Positions 19,599-28,472 of a DNA stretch of 64,000 nt are shown here, one piece after another. Origin of the DNA: CAZEDU01 sp964511185 (GTDB lineage: Bacteria > Myxococcota > Myxococcia > Myxococcales > Myxococcaceae); contig CAZEDU010000009.1 of assembly GCA_964511185.1 (NCBI GenBank), forward strand, positions 1 to 64,000, read 5' to 3'. The translations under genes were made by a program, and so were the position numbers. The first letter of the stretch is position 1. Each line of letters opens with the position of its first letter. The notes under the pieces were generated by a model, which was not told the DNA's origin, did not search any database, and was given only the letters and a program-made list of their open reading frames with translations.

Positions 19599-20540
19599 GT
19601 GAGCCGCCCGCGCATCGTGTTCATGGGAACGCCCGAGTTCGCCGTCCCGTCGCTTCTCGCGTGCCTCGACGTGGGCGAGGTGGTCGGGGTCGTCACCCAG
19701 CCGGACAAGCCGCGCGGGCGTGGGCAAGCCGTCAGCCAATCTCCCGTGAAGACCGCGGCGCTCGAGCGGGGCCTGCACGTCCTGCAGCCCGTCAAAATCA
19801 AAGGCACCGACTTCGCGCAGGGGCTCGGCGCGCTTCGGCCGGACGTCGCGGTCGTCACCGCGTACGGCAAAATTCTCCCGCCCGATGTGCTCGCCGTGCC
19901 GAAGAAAGGCTGCGTCAACGTACACGCGTCGCTGTTGCCGCGCTTCCGCGGCGCCGCGCCCATTCAATGGGCCATCGCCTCGGGCGACGCGCGCACCGGC
20001 GTGTGCCTGATGCAGATGGACGCCGGCATGGACACCGGGCCGGTGTTCGCCTGCGAAGAAGAGGCGATTCGCCCCGACGACACCTCGCAGTCGCTGTACG
20101 CTCGGCTGGCCGAGCTGGGCGCGCGGGTGCTTCGGCGCGAGCTGCCGCGCGTGCTGGCCGGCGAGCTCGCACCCAAGCCGCAGCCCAGCGAAGGCGTGGT
20201 GATGGCGCCGATGATCCGCAAGGAAGACGGACAGCTCGACTTCACGCGGTCCGCCGCCGAGCTGGAGCGGCGCATGCGCGCGTTCTATCCCTGGCCTGGG
20301 GCGTACACGACGTTTCAAGGGACGCGGCTCTCCGTCACGCGCGCCGCGGTGCTGCAGGGCCAGGGCGCTCCGGGCGAGGTGCTCGCGGCGTCGCCGCAGG
20401 GCATCGAGGTCGCCTGCGGTGAGGGCTCTTTGCGACTCGAGGCGCTCAAGCCGGAAGGCAAGCGCGAGATGACCGCGGCCGAGTTCCTGGCCGGCCGCAA
20501 GGTCGCGGTGGGCTCGCGACCCTTTGGAGGGAACGCATGA
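19599..20540 (+). CDS. fmt: Methionyl-tRNA formyltransferase
   Basis: This enzyme formylates Met-tRNA(fMet) with 10-formyl-tetrahydrofolate, allowing bacterial translation to start. The 313-residue protein has the N-terminal formyltransferase fold with FMGTPEFAVPSL, VVTQPDKPRGRG, NVHASLLPRFRGAAPIQWA and the catalytic Asn and His in that segment, plus GVCLMQMDAGMDTGPV. A C-terminal OB-fold-like domain contains FYPWPGAYT. It starts with GTG at 19599. The stop overlaps the next ATG as ATGA, so the AroQ-like gene is translationally coupled. In many bacteria def precedes fmt; here def lies 33 kb away. Confidence 0.97.
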   Translation: MSRPRIVFMGTPEFAVPSLLACLDVGEVVGVVTQPDKPRGRGQAVSQSPVKTAALERGLHVLQPVKIKGTDFAQGLGALRPDVAVVTAYGKILPPDVLAVPKKGCVNVHASLLPRFRGAAPIQWAIASGDARTGVCLMQMDAGMDTGPVFACEEEAIRPDDTSQSLYARLAELGARVLRRELPRVLAGELAPKPQPSEGVVMAPMIRKEDGQLDFTRSAAELERRMRAFYPWPGAYTTFQGTRLSVTRAAVLQGQGAPGEVLAASPQGIEVACGEGSLRLEALKPEGKREMTAAEFLAGRKVAVGSRPFGGNA

Positions 20541-21307
20541 GACTTTTGGTGCTGCACGGGCCGAACTTCAATCTGCTGGGCGAGCGTCCTGGCGCGCCCA
20601 AGGGCTCCTCGCTCGAAGACCTGAACACGCTGATCCGCACCAAGGCCTCGGCCTTCGGCGCCGAGGTGCGCATCTACCAGTCGAACCACGAAGGCGAGCT
20701 GGTCGACGCGTTGCACGCCGAGCGCCGTTGGGCCGACGCGGTGGTGGTGAGCCCGGGGGCGCTGGCGCCCGTCGCGTACGCGCTCGCCGAAGCCATCGAC
20801 CTCATCGGCACGCCGACCTACGAGGTCTACCTCGAGACACCGAAGAAGAGCCCGGCGTCGGCGCTCGCGAAGGCCGTCGACGCGCGCGTGTTGGGCAAAG
20901 GGTTCGAAGGCTTCTCGATCGCGATCGCCAAGCTCTGCGAGCCGAAGAAGGCGAAGAAGACCCTGGGAAAGCCGGCGAAGCCGTCGCGCGCCGAGAGCAA
21001 GGCCGCGGCGCCCGCGCCGACGAAGACCTTGGGCCGCACCGCGCCCAAGCCGCCCGCACCGCGCGGCCTCACCCGCGCGCAGGTGCGGCAGAAGATCGCC
21101 GAGCGGCTGTCGGGCAAGCTGTCGCCCGCGGCGCTCGCGACGTGGGCGCGCACGCAGTGGCTCGAGGTGCAGCGCGGCGCGCCGGCGGAGAGCGGGCAGC
21201 GGGAGCTGCTCGAGGACTCGCTGCAGACGCTCACCCTGTCGGCGCTCCCGGCCTCCCGCTTGAATGAAGATCAGCTCATCGAGCTGATGACGCAGCTGGA
21301 AGAATGA
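20537..21307 (+). CDS. AroQ-fold (type II dehydroquinase-like) protein with C-terminal extension, probable pseudoenzyme
   Basis: The first 135 residues of this 256-residue protein follow the type II 3-dehydroquinate dehydratase fold: HGPNFNLLGERPG, YQSNHEGELVDAL, VVSPGALAPVAYAL and IGTPTYEVYLETP. Several catalytic positions of the family are changed. The loop Tyr is absent (ERPGAPKGSS), Asn in NPGA is Ser, the following Thr-His is Ala-Pro, and His in VEVHLSN is Tyr. A Lys/Ala/Pro-rich linker (about 135-170) and an 80-residue helical domain, not found in ordinary 145-residue AroQ, follow. It sits between fmt and rsmB with ATGA overlaps on both sides, which points to a translation-linked role rather than shikimate synthesis. 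Confidence 0.75.
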   Translation: MRLLVLHGPNFNLLGERPGAPKGSSLEDLNTLIRTKASAFGAEVRIYQSNHEGELVDALHAERRWADAVVVSPGALAPVAYALAEAIDLIGTPTYEVYLETPKKSPASALAKAVDARVLGKGFEGFSIAIAKLCEPKKAKKTLGKPAKPSRAESKAAAPAPTKTLGRTAPKPPAPRGLTRAQVRQKIAERLSGKLSPAALATWARTQWLEVQRGAPAESGQRELLEDSLQTLTLSALPASRLNEDQLIELMTQLEE

Positions 21308-22626
21308 GCTCGGCGCGGGCGGTGGCCATCGGCGTGTTGTCCAGGGTCGAGGCGACGCAGGCCTACCTGAACGTCACGCTCGATCATCAGCTCAAGGCGA
21401 GCGCGCTGAAGGACCCGCGCGACGCGGGGCTGGTGACCGAGCTGTGCTACGGCGTGATGCGACGAAAGCGCCTGCTCGACGCGGCCATCGCGCAGCACTC
21501 CGACCGCAAGCTCGACAAGCTCGAAGACCGCGTGCTCTGCGCGCTCGAGCTCGGCGCGTACCAGCTCTTCTTCACGCGGACCCCGCGCCACGCCGCGGTG
21601 GCCGCCACGGTCGAAGCGCTCAAGGAGCTGAAGCTCTCGCGCGCCGCCGGCTTCGTGAACGCGGTGCTGCGCAAGCTCTCGGGCCTCGAGGCCTTGCCGC
21701 TGCCGCCGCCGGAGCCGTGGGCCGAGCACGTCGCGCTGCGCGAGAGCCACCCGCGGTGGCTGGTGGAGCGCTGGGAGCGGCAGCTGGGCCGCGCGCGCGC
21801 CGAGGAGGTGCTCGCCGCGAACAACCAGCCCGCCCCGGTGGTGGTGCGGGTGAACCGCTCGAAGCGCACGCGCGAGGCGCTGCTCGGCGAGCTCGCCGAA
21901 GCCGGCGTCGAGGCAGAGCCGACGGGCCTCTCGCCGGTCGGCATTCGCCTGCTCTCACCCGGTCCGCTGGAGTCGCTCTACGGCTACGCCGAGGGGCTGT
22001 GGCAGGTGCAGGACGAGGCCGCGCAGCTGGTGGGGGTGTACGCCGACTTGCCCGACGGCGCGCGCGTGCTCGACCTGTGCGCCGCGCCCGGCGGCAAGAC
22101 GTGCCACCTGGCCGAGCGGCTCGAGGTGCTCGCGCTCGACCTGCACGCGCACAAGCTTCCGAAGATTCAGGCCGAGGCGAAGCGGCTCGGCGTCGACGCG
22201 CGGGTGACGACCCAGGCGCAGGACGCGAGCGAGCCTTTGCCGGAGGCGTGGGGCGAGTTCCACGCGGTGCTGGTCGACGCGCCGTGCTCGGGGCTGGGCA
22301 CGCTGCGGCGTCACCCCGAGCTGCGCTACCGGCGCAAGGAGGAGGACATCGCGCGGCTCGCGTCGCTGCAGCGACGCATTCTCGAGCACGCCCAAGCGGT
22401 GGTCGCGCCCGGCGGGTTGCTCGTCTACGCGGTGTGCAGCACCGAGCCGCAGGAGGGCGCGGACCAGGTCGAGATGTTCCTGCGCTCGCATCCGGACTTC
22501 ACCGCCGAGCCGCCGGTGCTGTCGCCGGAGGTGAAGCTCCCCAGCCACCAGGGGTACCTGCGCACCTTGCCCGGCCCGGAAGGGATGGACGGCTTCTTCG
22601 CCGCGCGGCTCCGACGGTTGAATTGA
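21304..22626 (+). CDS. rsmB: 16S rRNA (cytosine(967)-C(5))-methyltransferase
   Basis: RsmB methylates C967 of 16S rRNA. The 440-residue protein has an N-terminal NusB-like RNA-binding domain (VLSRVEATQAYLNVTLDHQL up to AGFVNAVLRKL). The C-terminal Rossmann methyltransferase has SAM motif I (VLDLCAAPGGKT), the DAPCSGLGTLRRHPE loop and the catalytic cysteine in YAVCSTEPQEG. Its length matches the family. The start overlaps the AroQ-like stop (ATGA), so it is the last gene of a coupled fmt-aroQ-like-rsmB unit. Nine bases separate its stop from the stop of the convergent LysR gene. Confidence 0.95.
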   Translation: MSSARAVAIGVLSRVEATQAYLNVTLDHQLKASALKDPRDAGLVTELCYGVMRRKRLLDAAIAQHSDRKLDKLEDRVLCALELGAYQLFFTRTPRHAAVAATVEALKELKLSRAAGFVNAVLRKLSGLEALPLPPPEPWAEHVALRESHPRWLVERWERQLGRARAEEVLAANNQPAPVVVRVNRSKRTREALLGELAEAGVEAEPTGLSPVGIRLLSPGPLESLYGYAEGLWQVQDEAAQLVGVYADLPDGARVLDLCAAPGGKTCHLAERLEVLALDLHAHKLPKIQAEAKRLGVDARVTTQAQDASEPLPEAWGEFHAVLVDAPCSGLGTLRRHPELRYRRKEEDIARLASLQRRILEHAQAVVAPGGLLVYAVCSTEPQEGADQVEMFLRSHPDFTAEPPVLSPEVKLPSHQGYLRTLPGPEGMDGFFAARLRRLN

Positions 22627-22635
22627 GGGCCAGCG

Positions 22636-23526
22636 TCAGCCCTCCCACTTCGCCGCTTTGAGCGCGTCGAGCACCGCGACCGATCCGCGGTCCAGGTACT
22701 TCCCCTTGCGCACCAGAATGCCGATCGGCCGCGTGTAGCTCCCATCGGCGAAGGGCTTGGCCACCAGCGTGCCGTGGCTCACCTCGTGCTGCACCGTGGC
22801 CGCGGGCAGCACCGCGACGCCCAGGCCCATCTCGACCGCGCGCTTGATGGTCTCGACGTTGTCCATCTCCATGACCGGCTGCAGCTCGAGGCCCTTCTCG
22901 CGGAAGAGCTTGTCGATGGCCTTGCGCGACGGCGCCTCGCGGTCGAACGCGATGAACGGGCACGCGGCCACCGCCGCGAGCGTCACCTTCGACTTGCTTG
23001 CGAGCGGATGATCCGGCGCGGACACCATCGCCAACCGGTCGTCGCGGAACGGCAGCACGTCGACGCCGGCGCGCGGCTGCGGGTAGGCCACCAGCCCAAT
23101 CTCCGCCGCGCCCAGAATCACGTCGTCGTAGACCTGATCACTGCGGCGATACACCAGCCGCATGTTCACCTTCGGGTGGTGCTTGAGCAGGTACTTCTGA
23201 ATGCCCTGCAGCTCGTGCAACCCGACCGAGTAGATGGTCGACACGGTGCAGGTGCCCTGCACCTCCTTCGACTGCTCGCGGATCTCCTGCTCGACCTCCG
23301 AGAAGCGCGTGAGGATCTCCTTGCACCCACGGAAGAGCCGCTCCCCCGCGGGCGTCGGCGTCACCTGCCGTGCGCTCCGCGACAACAGCTTCTGCTCGTA
23401 CCGCGTCTCCAGCGCCCGAATCTGTTGGCTCACCGCCGACTGCGTCACGTGGTTCAACTGCGCGGCGCGCGAGAACGACCCGGTCTCGACGACGTCGCAG
23501 AACATCTTGAGCGATTCGAGTTGCAT
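22636..23526 (-). CDS. LysR family transcriptional regulator
   Basis: The 296-residue protein has the LysR layout. An N-terminal winged helix-turn-helix contains SFSRAAQLNHVTQSAVSQQIRALE, followed by a linker helix and a two-lobed effector domain from about residue 90. The effector part has a CysB/CbbR-like feel (GTCTVSTIYSVG, KRAVEMGLGVAVLP). LysR proteins often control a neighbouring gene read from the opposite strand, but here the neighbour downstream is rsmB on the facing strand, and the creatininase gene lies 117 bases upstream on the same strand. The aryl-CoA ligase/creatininase set is a possible target, but no operator was identified. Confidence 0.92.
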   Translation of the reverse strand: MQLESLKMFCDVVETGSFSRAAQLNHVTQSAVSQQIRALETRYEQKLLSRSARQVTPTPAGERLFRGCKEILTRFSEVEQEIREQSKEVQGTCTVSTIYSVGLHELQGIQKYLLKHHPKVNMRLVYRRSDQVYDDVILGAAEIGLVAYPQPRAGVDVLPFRDDRLAMVSAPDHPLASKSKVTLAAVAACPFIAFDREAPSRKAIDKLFREKGLELQPVMEMDNVETIKRAVEMGLGVAVLPAATVQHEVSHGTLVAKPFADGSYTRPIGILVRKGKYLDRGSVAVLDALKAAKWEG

Positions 23527-23643
23527 TAGAGGTCCTCCGCCAGAGCCGAAAATTTATTAGCGGGACGCATCTATTAGCGCAAGTGAATGGGTCCTATTTC
23601 AGTATGAGGTATGCTGCCAGGCGTGGGAGGGGCCCGCGCCTGG

Positions 23644-24390
23644 CTACGCGAGCAAGGCGGCGACGGTGGCCTCGACCAGCACCCCGTACAGCCGCTCGCC
23701 TTCCGCGCGCGTCGCCTGTGCGGGGGCGCCGAAGTAAGCGTCGGGGCCGCCGCACGCGTGGAACGTCTTGGCACCGGCCTTGATGCGGCCGGGCAGATCC
23801 ACCTTCAGCTCCGGCAGGGCGGCGCGCGCGTCCTCGCGCACCAGCTCCGGCGCGGCGGCCAACACGAGCGAGGTCTCGTACAGGCCGGCGTGGCTGCCGC
23901 CGTGCATGAACTCGTCCCCCAGCTGCGGGCCGACGGGCCGGCGGCGGTGGTCGGGCGCGAGGATGGTCGCGCCGGTGGCCTCCGCGGCCTCTTTCACCGC
24001 TTGGTGCACCACCTGGAAGTGCGCCGGCTCGACGTGGTGGTTGATCACCCCGATGCGCCGAAAGCCGTGCCGCGCGATGCCCGCCAGCACCTCGACGGCG
24101 CAGCGCCGCGCCACGTCGGCCGAGAGCCCCACCGTGCCGGCGAAGTCGGCGGCGAACTCGGTGAGGCTGTACGTCAGCGCCGGGAAGATGAGGCTCGGCC
24201 GTCCCTGGCGCGCAAGCCGCGCGCTCACCCGCCGGCACACCTCTTCGGCGATGACGACGTCGACGTTCAGCGGCAGGTGCGGACCGTGCGCCTCGGTCGA
24301 GCCGACCGGCAACAGCGCGATGGCGTCCTGCGCGCTCAGGGCCTTCACCTCGGGCCACGTGAGCTGGGCGGCGAAGAGCGGGGCGGTCAT
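23644..24390 (-). CDS. Creatininase family amidohydrolase
   Basis: The 248-residue protein has the creatininase fold, which uses a two-metal site to open cyclic amides or related bonds. The first metal segment GSTEAHGPHLPLNVDVVIAEE is intact (Glu, His and Asp ligands), and the later ligand segment HGGSHAGLYETS is present. The usual NGHGGN motif reads NHHVEPAH here, which suggests a distinct subfamily and an unknown substrate. It starts 2 bases after the aryl-CoA ligase stop on the same strand, so the two are one operon and this gene probably works in the same catabolic pathway. Confidence 0.85.
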   Translation of the reverse strand: MTAPLFAAQLTWPEVKALSAQDAIALLPVGSTEAHGPHLPLNVDVVIAEEVCRRVSARLARQGRPSLIFPALTYSLTEFAADFAGTVGLSADVARRCAVEVLAGIARHGFRRIGVINHHVEPAHFQVVHQAVKEAAEATGATILAPDHRRRPVGPQLGDEFMHGGSHAGLYETSLVLAAAPELVREDARAALPELKVDLPGRIKAGAKTFHACGGPDAYFGAPAQATRAEGERLYGVLVEATVAALLA

Positions 24391-24392
24391 GG

Positions 24393-25925
24393 TCAACCTC
24401 GCAGCTGCGCCTTGAGCACCTTGCCGCGGTCGCTCTTGGGCAACGCCTCGACGAACTGCACCTGCCGCGGCGCCTTGAACGGCTCGAGCGCGTTCCGCAC
24501 GTGCGCCTTGAGCTCCTCCGAGAGCGGCTCCGACGGGCTCTTGCCGTCTTGCAGCACGACGAACGCCTTCGGCTTCTCCAGCCCGTCTGAGTCCTTGAAG
24601 CCGATCACCGCCGCCTCGCGCACCGCGGGGTGGGAGAGCAGGACGTTCTCCACCTCGAGCGGCGAGAGCCACTTGCCGTTCACCTTCAGCATGTCGTCGC
24701 CGCGGCCGCAGAAATAAAAGTAGCCCTGCTCGTCCTGCCGGAACTTGTCCGCCGACACGCACCAGTCGCCGCGGAAGGTCTGCCTGCTCTTCTCGCGCTG
24801 CTGCCAGTACTCGAGCGCCATCGAGTCGCCGGAGATCCACAGGGTGCCGATCTCGCCGCGCGGCAGCTCGCGTCCCTCGTCGTCGCAGATCTTCGCCTGG
24901 TACCCCTCCACCACCCGCCCGAGCGAGCCGAGCTTCACGTCCCCCAGCCGGTTGGTGATGAAGATGTGGAACATCTCGGCCGACCCGATGCCGTCGAGAA
25001 TTTCGACGCCGGTGCGGGCCTTCCACCGCTCGTACAGCTCCGCGGGCAACGCCTCGCCCGCGCTGACGCACACGCGCAGCGACGAGAAGTCCACGCCCTG
25101 GAGCTCCGGCGCGTTCACCATCGCGTTGATCGCGGTGGGCACCGAGGTCAAGAACGTCGGCCGGTGCTTCTGGATCAGCGAGAACAGGGTCTGCGGTGTC
25201 GGCTTGCCGGCGAACAGCACCGAGGCGGCGCCCGCCATCAGCGGAAAGAGCAGGTTGGTCCCGAGCGCGTAGCCGAACGCGAGCCTGGGGACCGACAGGC
25301 AGACGTCCTTCTCCGTGTAGCCGAGAATCGGCAGGCCGAAGGTGCGCGCGTTGAACACGAAGTCGCGCTGCTTGTGCACCGCGGCCTTGGGGAAGCCGGT
25401 CGAGCCCGAGGTGAACAGCCACACCGCGGGGTCGTCGCGGTGCGTCGGCGCGAACGAGGGGTCCGGCGTCGCCCGCTCGAGCGCGCGGTCGTACGACAGG
25501 TGCGCTCCCGGCTCGCCGCCCACCACCAGCACGTGCTTCAGGTGCGCGCAGCGGCTCCGCACCGCGTCGACCGCGGGCACCGTCGACGCGGCGACCACCA
25601 ACACCTTCGCGCGCGTGTAGTTCAGGTAGTAGGCCACCTCGTCTTCGATCAGGTCGGGGCTGACGGCCGCCACCACGCCGCCCGCCTTCACCGCGCCGAA
25701 CCAGGCCGAGGCGAACTGCGGAACGTCGGGCAGCATCAGCAGCACGCGCTGCTCGAGCTCGAGCCCCAGGCCCTTGTAGACGGCGGTGGCGCAGTCGGTC
25801 CGCTCGGCGAGCTGCCGGTAGCTCACGACTTCGTCTTCGAAGTACAGCGCCGGCGCGTCGCCTCGCCGCGCGGCCGTGTCGTAGAGAAACACCTTCGCCA
25901 GATTGAGCTGCTCGGGAAAGTCCAT
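24393..25925 (-). CDS. Benzoate-CoA ligase family protein (aryl-CoA ligase)
   Basis: The 510-residue protein belongs to the adenylate-forming enzymes and should activate an aromatic acid with ATP and CoA. The phosphate-binding loop (FTSGSTGFPKAAVH), the DGIGSAEMFHIF core motif, the CGRGDDMLKVNG hinge region and the catalytic lysine in SDRGKVLKAQ are all present. Its closest resemblance is to benzoate/2-aminobenzoate-CoA ligases. The ATG at 25925 has a GTGAGG ribosome-binding site six bases upstream; ATG 25931 and GTG 25937 in the same frame are alternatives. The creatininase gene follows after 2 bases. The aryl-CoA catabolic genes at 31.5-37.7 kb are a likely continuation of the pathway. Confidence 0.9.
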   Translation of the reverse strand: MDFPEQLNLAKVFLYDTAARRGDAPALYFEDEVVSYRQLAERTDCATAVYKGLGLELEQRVLLMLPDVPQFASAWFGAVKAGGVVAAVSPDLIEDEVAYYLNYTRAKVLVVAASTVPAVDAVRSRCAHLKHVLVVGGEPGAHLSYDRALERATPDPSFAPTHRDDPAVWLFTSGSTGFPKAAVHKQRDFVFNARTFGLPILGYTEKDVCLSVPRLAFGYALGTNLLFPLMAGAASVLFAGKPTPQTLFSLIQKHRPTFLTSVPTAINAMVNAPELQGVDFSSLRVCVSAGEALPAELYERWKARTGVEILDGIGSAEMFHIFITNRLGDVKLGSLGRVVEGYQAKICDDEGRELPRGEIGTLWISGDSMALEYWQQREKSRQTFRGDWCVSADKFRQDEQGYFYFCGRGDDMLKVNGKWLSPLEVENVLLSHPAVREAAVIGFKDSDGLEKPKAFVVLQDGKSPSEPLSEELKAHVRNALEPFKAPRQVQFVEALPKSDRGKVLKAQLRG

Positions 25926-25940
25926 CGGCATCCTCACGTC

Positions 25941-26204
25941 TTACGCGGCGGCGCGCTTCCTCCAGCCGCGGAGCAACAGAAAACACGCCGCCGCGCCGAA
26001 GGCCAAGCCGATCGCCAACAGCAGCTGCCGCCGCGCCAGCTCGATGGCCGTGCTCTGCGCGAGCACGCACTCTTCGTTCGACAGCCCCGCACAGTCCACC
26101 CACTGCGACTTCATCGCCTGCCACAGCAGGTAGAGCGCGCCGAAGAACGCACCGCTCCCCAGCCCGAGCACGACGGCGTTGCGGAGGGAGGCGGGGGTGG
26201 CCAT
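25941..26204 (-). CDS. Small two-span membrane protein
   Basis: The 87-residue protein has two hydrophobic segments (NAVVLGLGSGAFFGALYLLW and LLLAIGLAFGAAACFLLL), joined by a loop holding two cysteines in WVDCAGLSNEECVLA, and a basic end (RGWRKRAAA). Starting at 26204 gives this compact protein; the longer upstream frame is shadow sequence. Its stop is 16 bases before the aryl-CoA ligase start, so it may be the first gene of that operon. No family is recognised. Confidence 0.6.
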   Translation of the reverse strand: MATPASLRNAVVLGLGSGAFFGALYLLWQAMKSQWVDCAGLSNEECVLAQSTAIELARRQLLLAIGLAFGAAACFLLLRGWRKRAAA

Positions 26205-26295
26205 GAAGGGCGCGTACCCTATGAAACCGGACGGCTCGGCGGCAACCGCCGGGGGGCGATTGACCCGCGCGGGCCGCCCACGGGTTAATGGCCCC

Positions 26296-27288
26296 ATGCC
26301 GCTTGGCACCTGGATGGTCTTGGCCGCGCTCTCGAGCGTCCCCACCGCGGACGCGGACCCGTTCGCCCCGTGGGTCGCGGAGCTGAAGGCCGAGGCGCGC
26401 AAGAAGGGGATCTCGGCGAAGACGCTCGAGGCGCTCGACGGCGTGCAGCCGATTCCTCAGGTGCTCGAGTTCGATCGCCGGCAGATCGAGTCGCGCCTGA
26501 CCTTCGAGCAGTACCTGGCGCGGGTGGCCTCGCCCGAGCGCGTCGCGCGCGGACGTCAGGCGCTCGCCGAGCACGCCGCGCTCCTCACCGCCATCGAGCA
26601 GAAGTACGGCGTGCCTCCCCAGGTGGTGCTCGCGCTGTGGGGGGTCGAGACCTACTACGGGACGGTGACAGGCGACTTCTCCGTCATCGGCGCGCTCGCC
26701 ACGCTCGCGTTCGATGGGCGCCGCTCGAGCTTCTTCCGCCAGGAGCTCCTCGCCGCGCTCACCATCGTCGACAAGCGGCACATCACCGCCGAGGAGATGA
26801 AGGGCTCGTGGGCCGGCGCGATGGGCCAGTGTCAGTTCATGCCGTCGACCTACCTGCAGTACGCGGTCGACTTCGACGGAGACGACCGCGCCGACATCTG
26901 GAAGACGCAGGCCGACGTCTTCGCCTCGTCCGCCCACTACCTCTCGAAGCTCAAGTGGAAGCGCGACCGGGGCTGGGGCTTTCAGGTCCAGGTGCCAGGC
27001 GGCCTGGACCCCAAGCACGTCGACCTGAAGACCGCGCACCCGCCGGCGCGCTGGGCCAAGCTCGGGCTCCGGCGCGCCGACGGCCAGCCGCTGGCGGCGT
27101 CGGGCGAGCCGCTCTCCCTGGTGCGGCCGGGCAAGAACGCCGGCCCCTATTACCTGGTGGGCGCGAACTTCAAGGTGCTCTTGCGCTGGAACCGCTCGCA
27201 GTACTTCGCCACCACGGTGGGCAGCCTCGCCGACGCCATCGCGCAGCCTGCCGACGTCGGCGCGCCGGTCCAGGCGCGCGGCGAGTAG
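26296..27288 (+). CDS. Lytic murein transglycosylase, MltB type
   Basis: The 330-residue protein cleaves peptidoglycan between MurNAc and GlcNAc. It has an SLT_2/MltB fold: the catalytic glutamate is in ALWGVETYYGTVTGD (near residue 117). The family segments SWAGAMGQCQFMPSTYLQYAVDFDGDDRADIW and SAHYLSKLKWKRDRGWG also match. The N-terminal segment (MPLGTWMVLAALSSVPTADA) is a signal peptide without a lipobox cysteine, so it is probably a free periplasmic enzyme. The ATG at 26296 is 92 bases from the divergent membrane-protein gene. A glycosyltransferase follows after 20 bases. Confidence 0.93.
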   Translation: MPLGTWMVLAALSSVPTADADPFAPWVAELKAEARKKGISAKTLEALDGVQPIPQVLEFDRRQIESRLTFEQYLARVASPERVARGRQALAEHAALLTAIEQKYGVPPQVVLALWGVETYYGTVTGDFSVIGALATLAFDGRRSSFFRQELLAALTIVDKRHITAEEMKGSWAGAMGQCQFMPSTYLQYAVDFDGDDRADIWKTQADVFASSAHYLSKLKWKRDRGWGFQVQVPGGLDPKHVDLKTAHPPARWAKLGLRRADGQPLAASGEPLSLVRPGKNAGPYYLVGANFKVLLRWNRSQYFATTVGSLADAIAQPADVGAPVQARGE

Positions 27289-27308
27289 CCGTCGTGTAGA
27301 AACGCCTC

Positions 27309-28412
27309 ATGCGCATCCTCTACGGCGTCGTCGGCGAAGGCATGGGCCACGCCACCCGGTCCCGCGTCATCCTCGAGCGGCTGGTGAAGCACCACGAAGT
27401 GCACATCGTCGTCTCCGGCCGCGCGCGCGACTACCTCGCCAAGCGCTTCGAGAACGTGCACGGCATCTGGGGGTTGACCCTGAACTACGAGGGCAACTCG
27501 GTGAGCAAGTGGCAGACGGTGCTGCAGAACGTGAAGGGCGCCCTGTCGGGGTGGCCGCAGAACATCCGCACGTACCTGGAGCTGGTCGAGAAGTTCGAGC
27601 CCGACGTGGTGGTGAGCGACTTCGAGAGCTTCAGCTACCTGTTCGGCAAGAACCACTTCGTGCCGGTGATCAGCGTCGACAACATGCAGATCATCAACCG
27701 CTGCCAGCACGAGAGCGCGCTGCTCGCCGGGTACGAAGAGGCGTTCGAGATGACGCGCTCCATCGTCAAGTCGAAGCTGCCCGGCTGCTTCCACTACCTG
27801 GTCGCCACTTTCTTCCACCCGCCCGTGCGCAAGGAGCGCACCACGCTGGTGCCGTCGATTTTGCGGCCGGAGATCCTCTCGGCCCGACCCGAGCGCGGAG
27901 AGCACCTGCTCGTCTACCAGACCGCCACCACGCACCAGTCGCTGGTCGACGCGCTCCAGGCGAGCGGCGTTCCCTGCCGCATCTACGGCGTGAAGCGCGA
28001 CCTCACCGCGGATCAGGTGGACGGCCCGCTCACCTTCCGCCCGTTCAGCGAGCAGGGCTTCATTGATGATCTGCGCACCGCGCGCGCCGTGCTCACCGGC
28101 GGCGGCTACACGCTGATGAGCGAGGCGGTGTCCCTGCACAAGCCGGTGCTCTCGGTGCCCATCGAAGGGCAGTTCGAGCAGGTGCTGAACGCGCTCTATC
28201 TGGAGAAGCTGGGCTACGGGCTGCACGCGAAGGCGGTCGACGGGCCGGTGCTCGGCCGCTTCCTGGAGCGCACGGGCGACTTCGAGCGCGCGCTCGAGGG
28301 CTACCAGCAGGACGGGAACGAGGCGCTGTTCAACGCGCTCGAGCAGCAGCTGGAGCGCGCGGTGACCTACAAGGGCCACTGGCGCGCGGCGCTCGAGGAG
28401 GAAGACGCGTAG
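27309..28412 (+). CDS. MJ1255/VC2487 family glycosyltransferase
   Basis: The 367-residue protein has a GT-B fold. It begins ILYGVVGEGMGHATRS, the glycine-rich acceptor-side loop of the family, and in the C-terminal half has the donor-binding signature TGGGYTLMSEAVSLHKPVLSVP. The likely donor is a UDP-sugar, but neither the sugar nor the acceptor can be told. It follows the lytic transglycosylase by 20 bases and may share its message, so an envelope polysaccharide or glycolipid role is a reasonable guess. It is convergent with the HEAT-like gene, with a terminator between. Confidence 0.87.
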   Translation: MRILYGVVGEGMGHATRSRVILERLVKHHEVHIVVSGRARDYLAKRFENVHGIWGLTLNYEGNSVSKWQTVLQNVKGALSGWPQNIRTYLELVEKFEPDVVVSDFESFSYLFGKNHFVPVISVDNMQIINRCQHESALLAGYEEAFEMTRSIVKSKLPGCFHYLVATFFHPPVRKERTTLVPSILRPEILSARPERGEHLLVYQTATTHQSLVDALQASGVPCRIYGVKRDLTADQVDGPLTFRPFSEQGFIDDLRTARAVLTGGGYTLMSEAVSLHKPVLSVPIEGQFEQVLNALYLEKLGYGLHAKAVDGPVLGRFLERTGDFERALEGYQQDGNEALFNALEQQLERAVTYKGHWRAALEEEDA

Positions 28413-28415
28413 GCG

Positions 28416-28447
28416 AAAAAAAGCCCGCCCCTTTGCGAGGAGCGGGC
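28416..28447 (-). terminator. Rho-independent terminator of the PAD/HEAT operon
   Basis: Read on the minus strand, a 10-bp stem (one mismatch) around a 5-base loop at 28423-28447 is followed by seven T residues (28422-28416). It lies 26 bases after the stop of the HEAT-like gene. On the plus strand the hairpin could also stop the glycosyltransferase message, but the T-run there is poor. Confidence 0.85.
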
Positions 28448-28472
28448 CTTGTGAACGTCGAAGCGCGGAAGG

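Noticed and set aside
23644..27039. An 1131-codon open frame on the minus strand
   Set aside because: Only its last 248 codons are the creatininase gene. The rest is a shadow of the aryl-CoA ligase and lytic transglycosylase genes, with no ribosome-binding site and arginine-rich nonsense protein.
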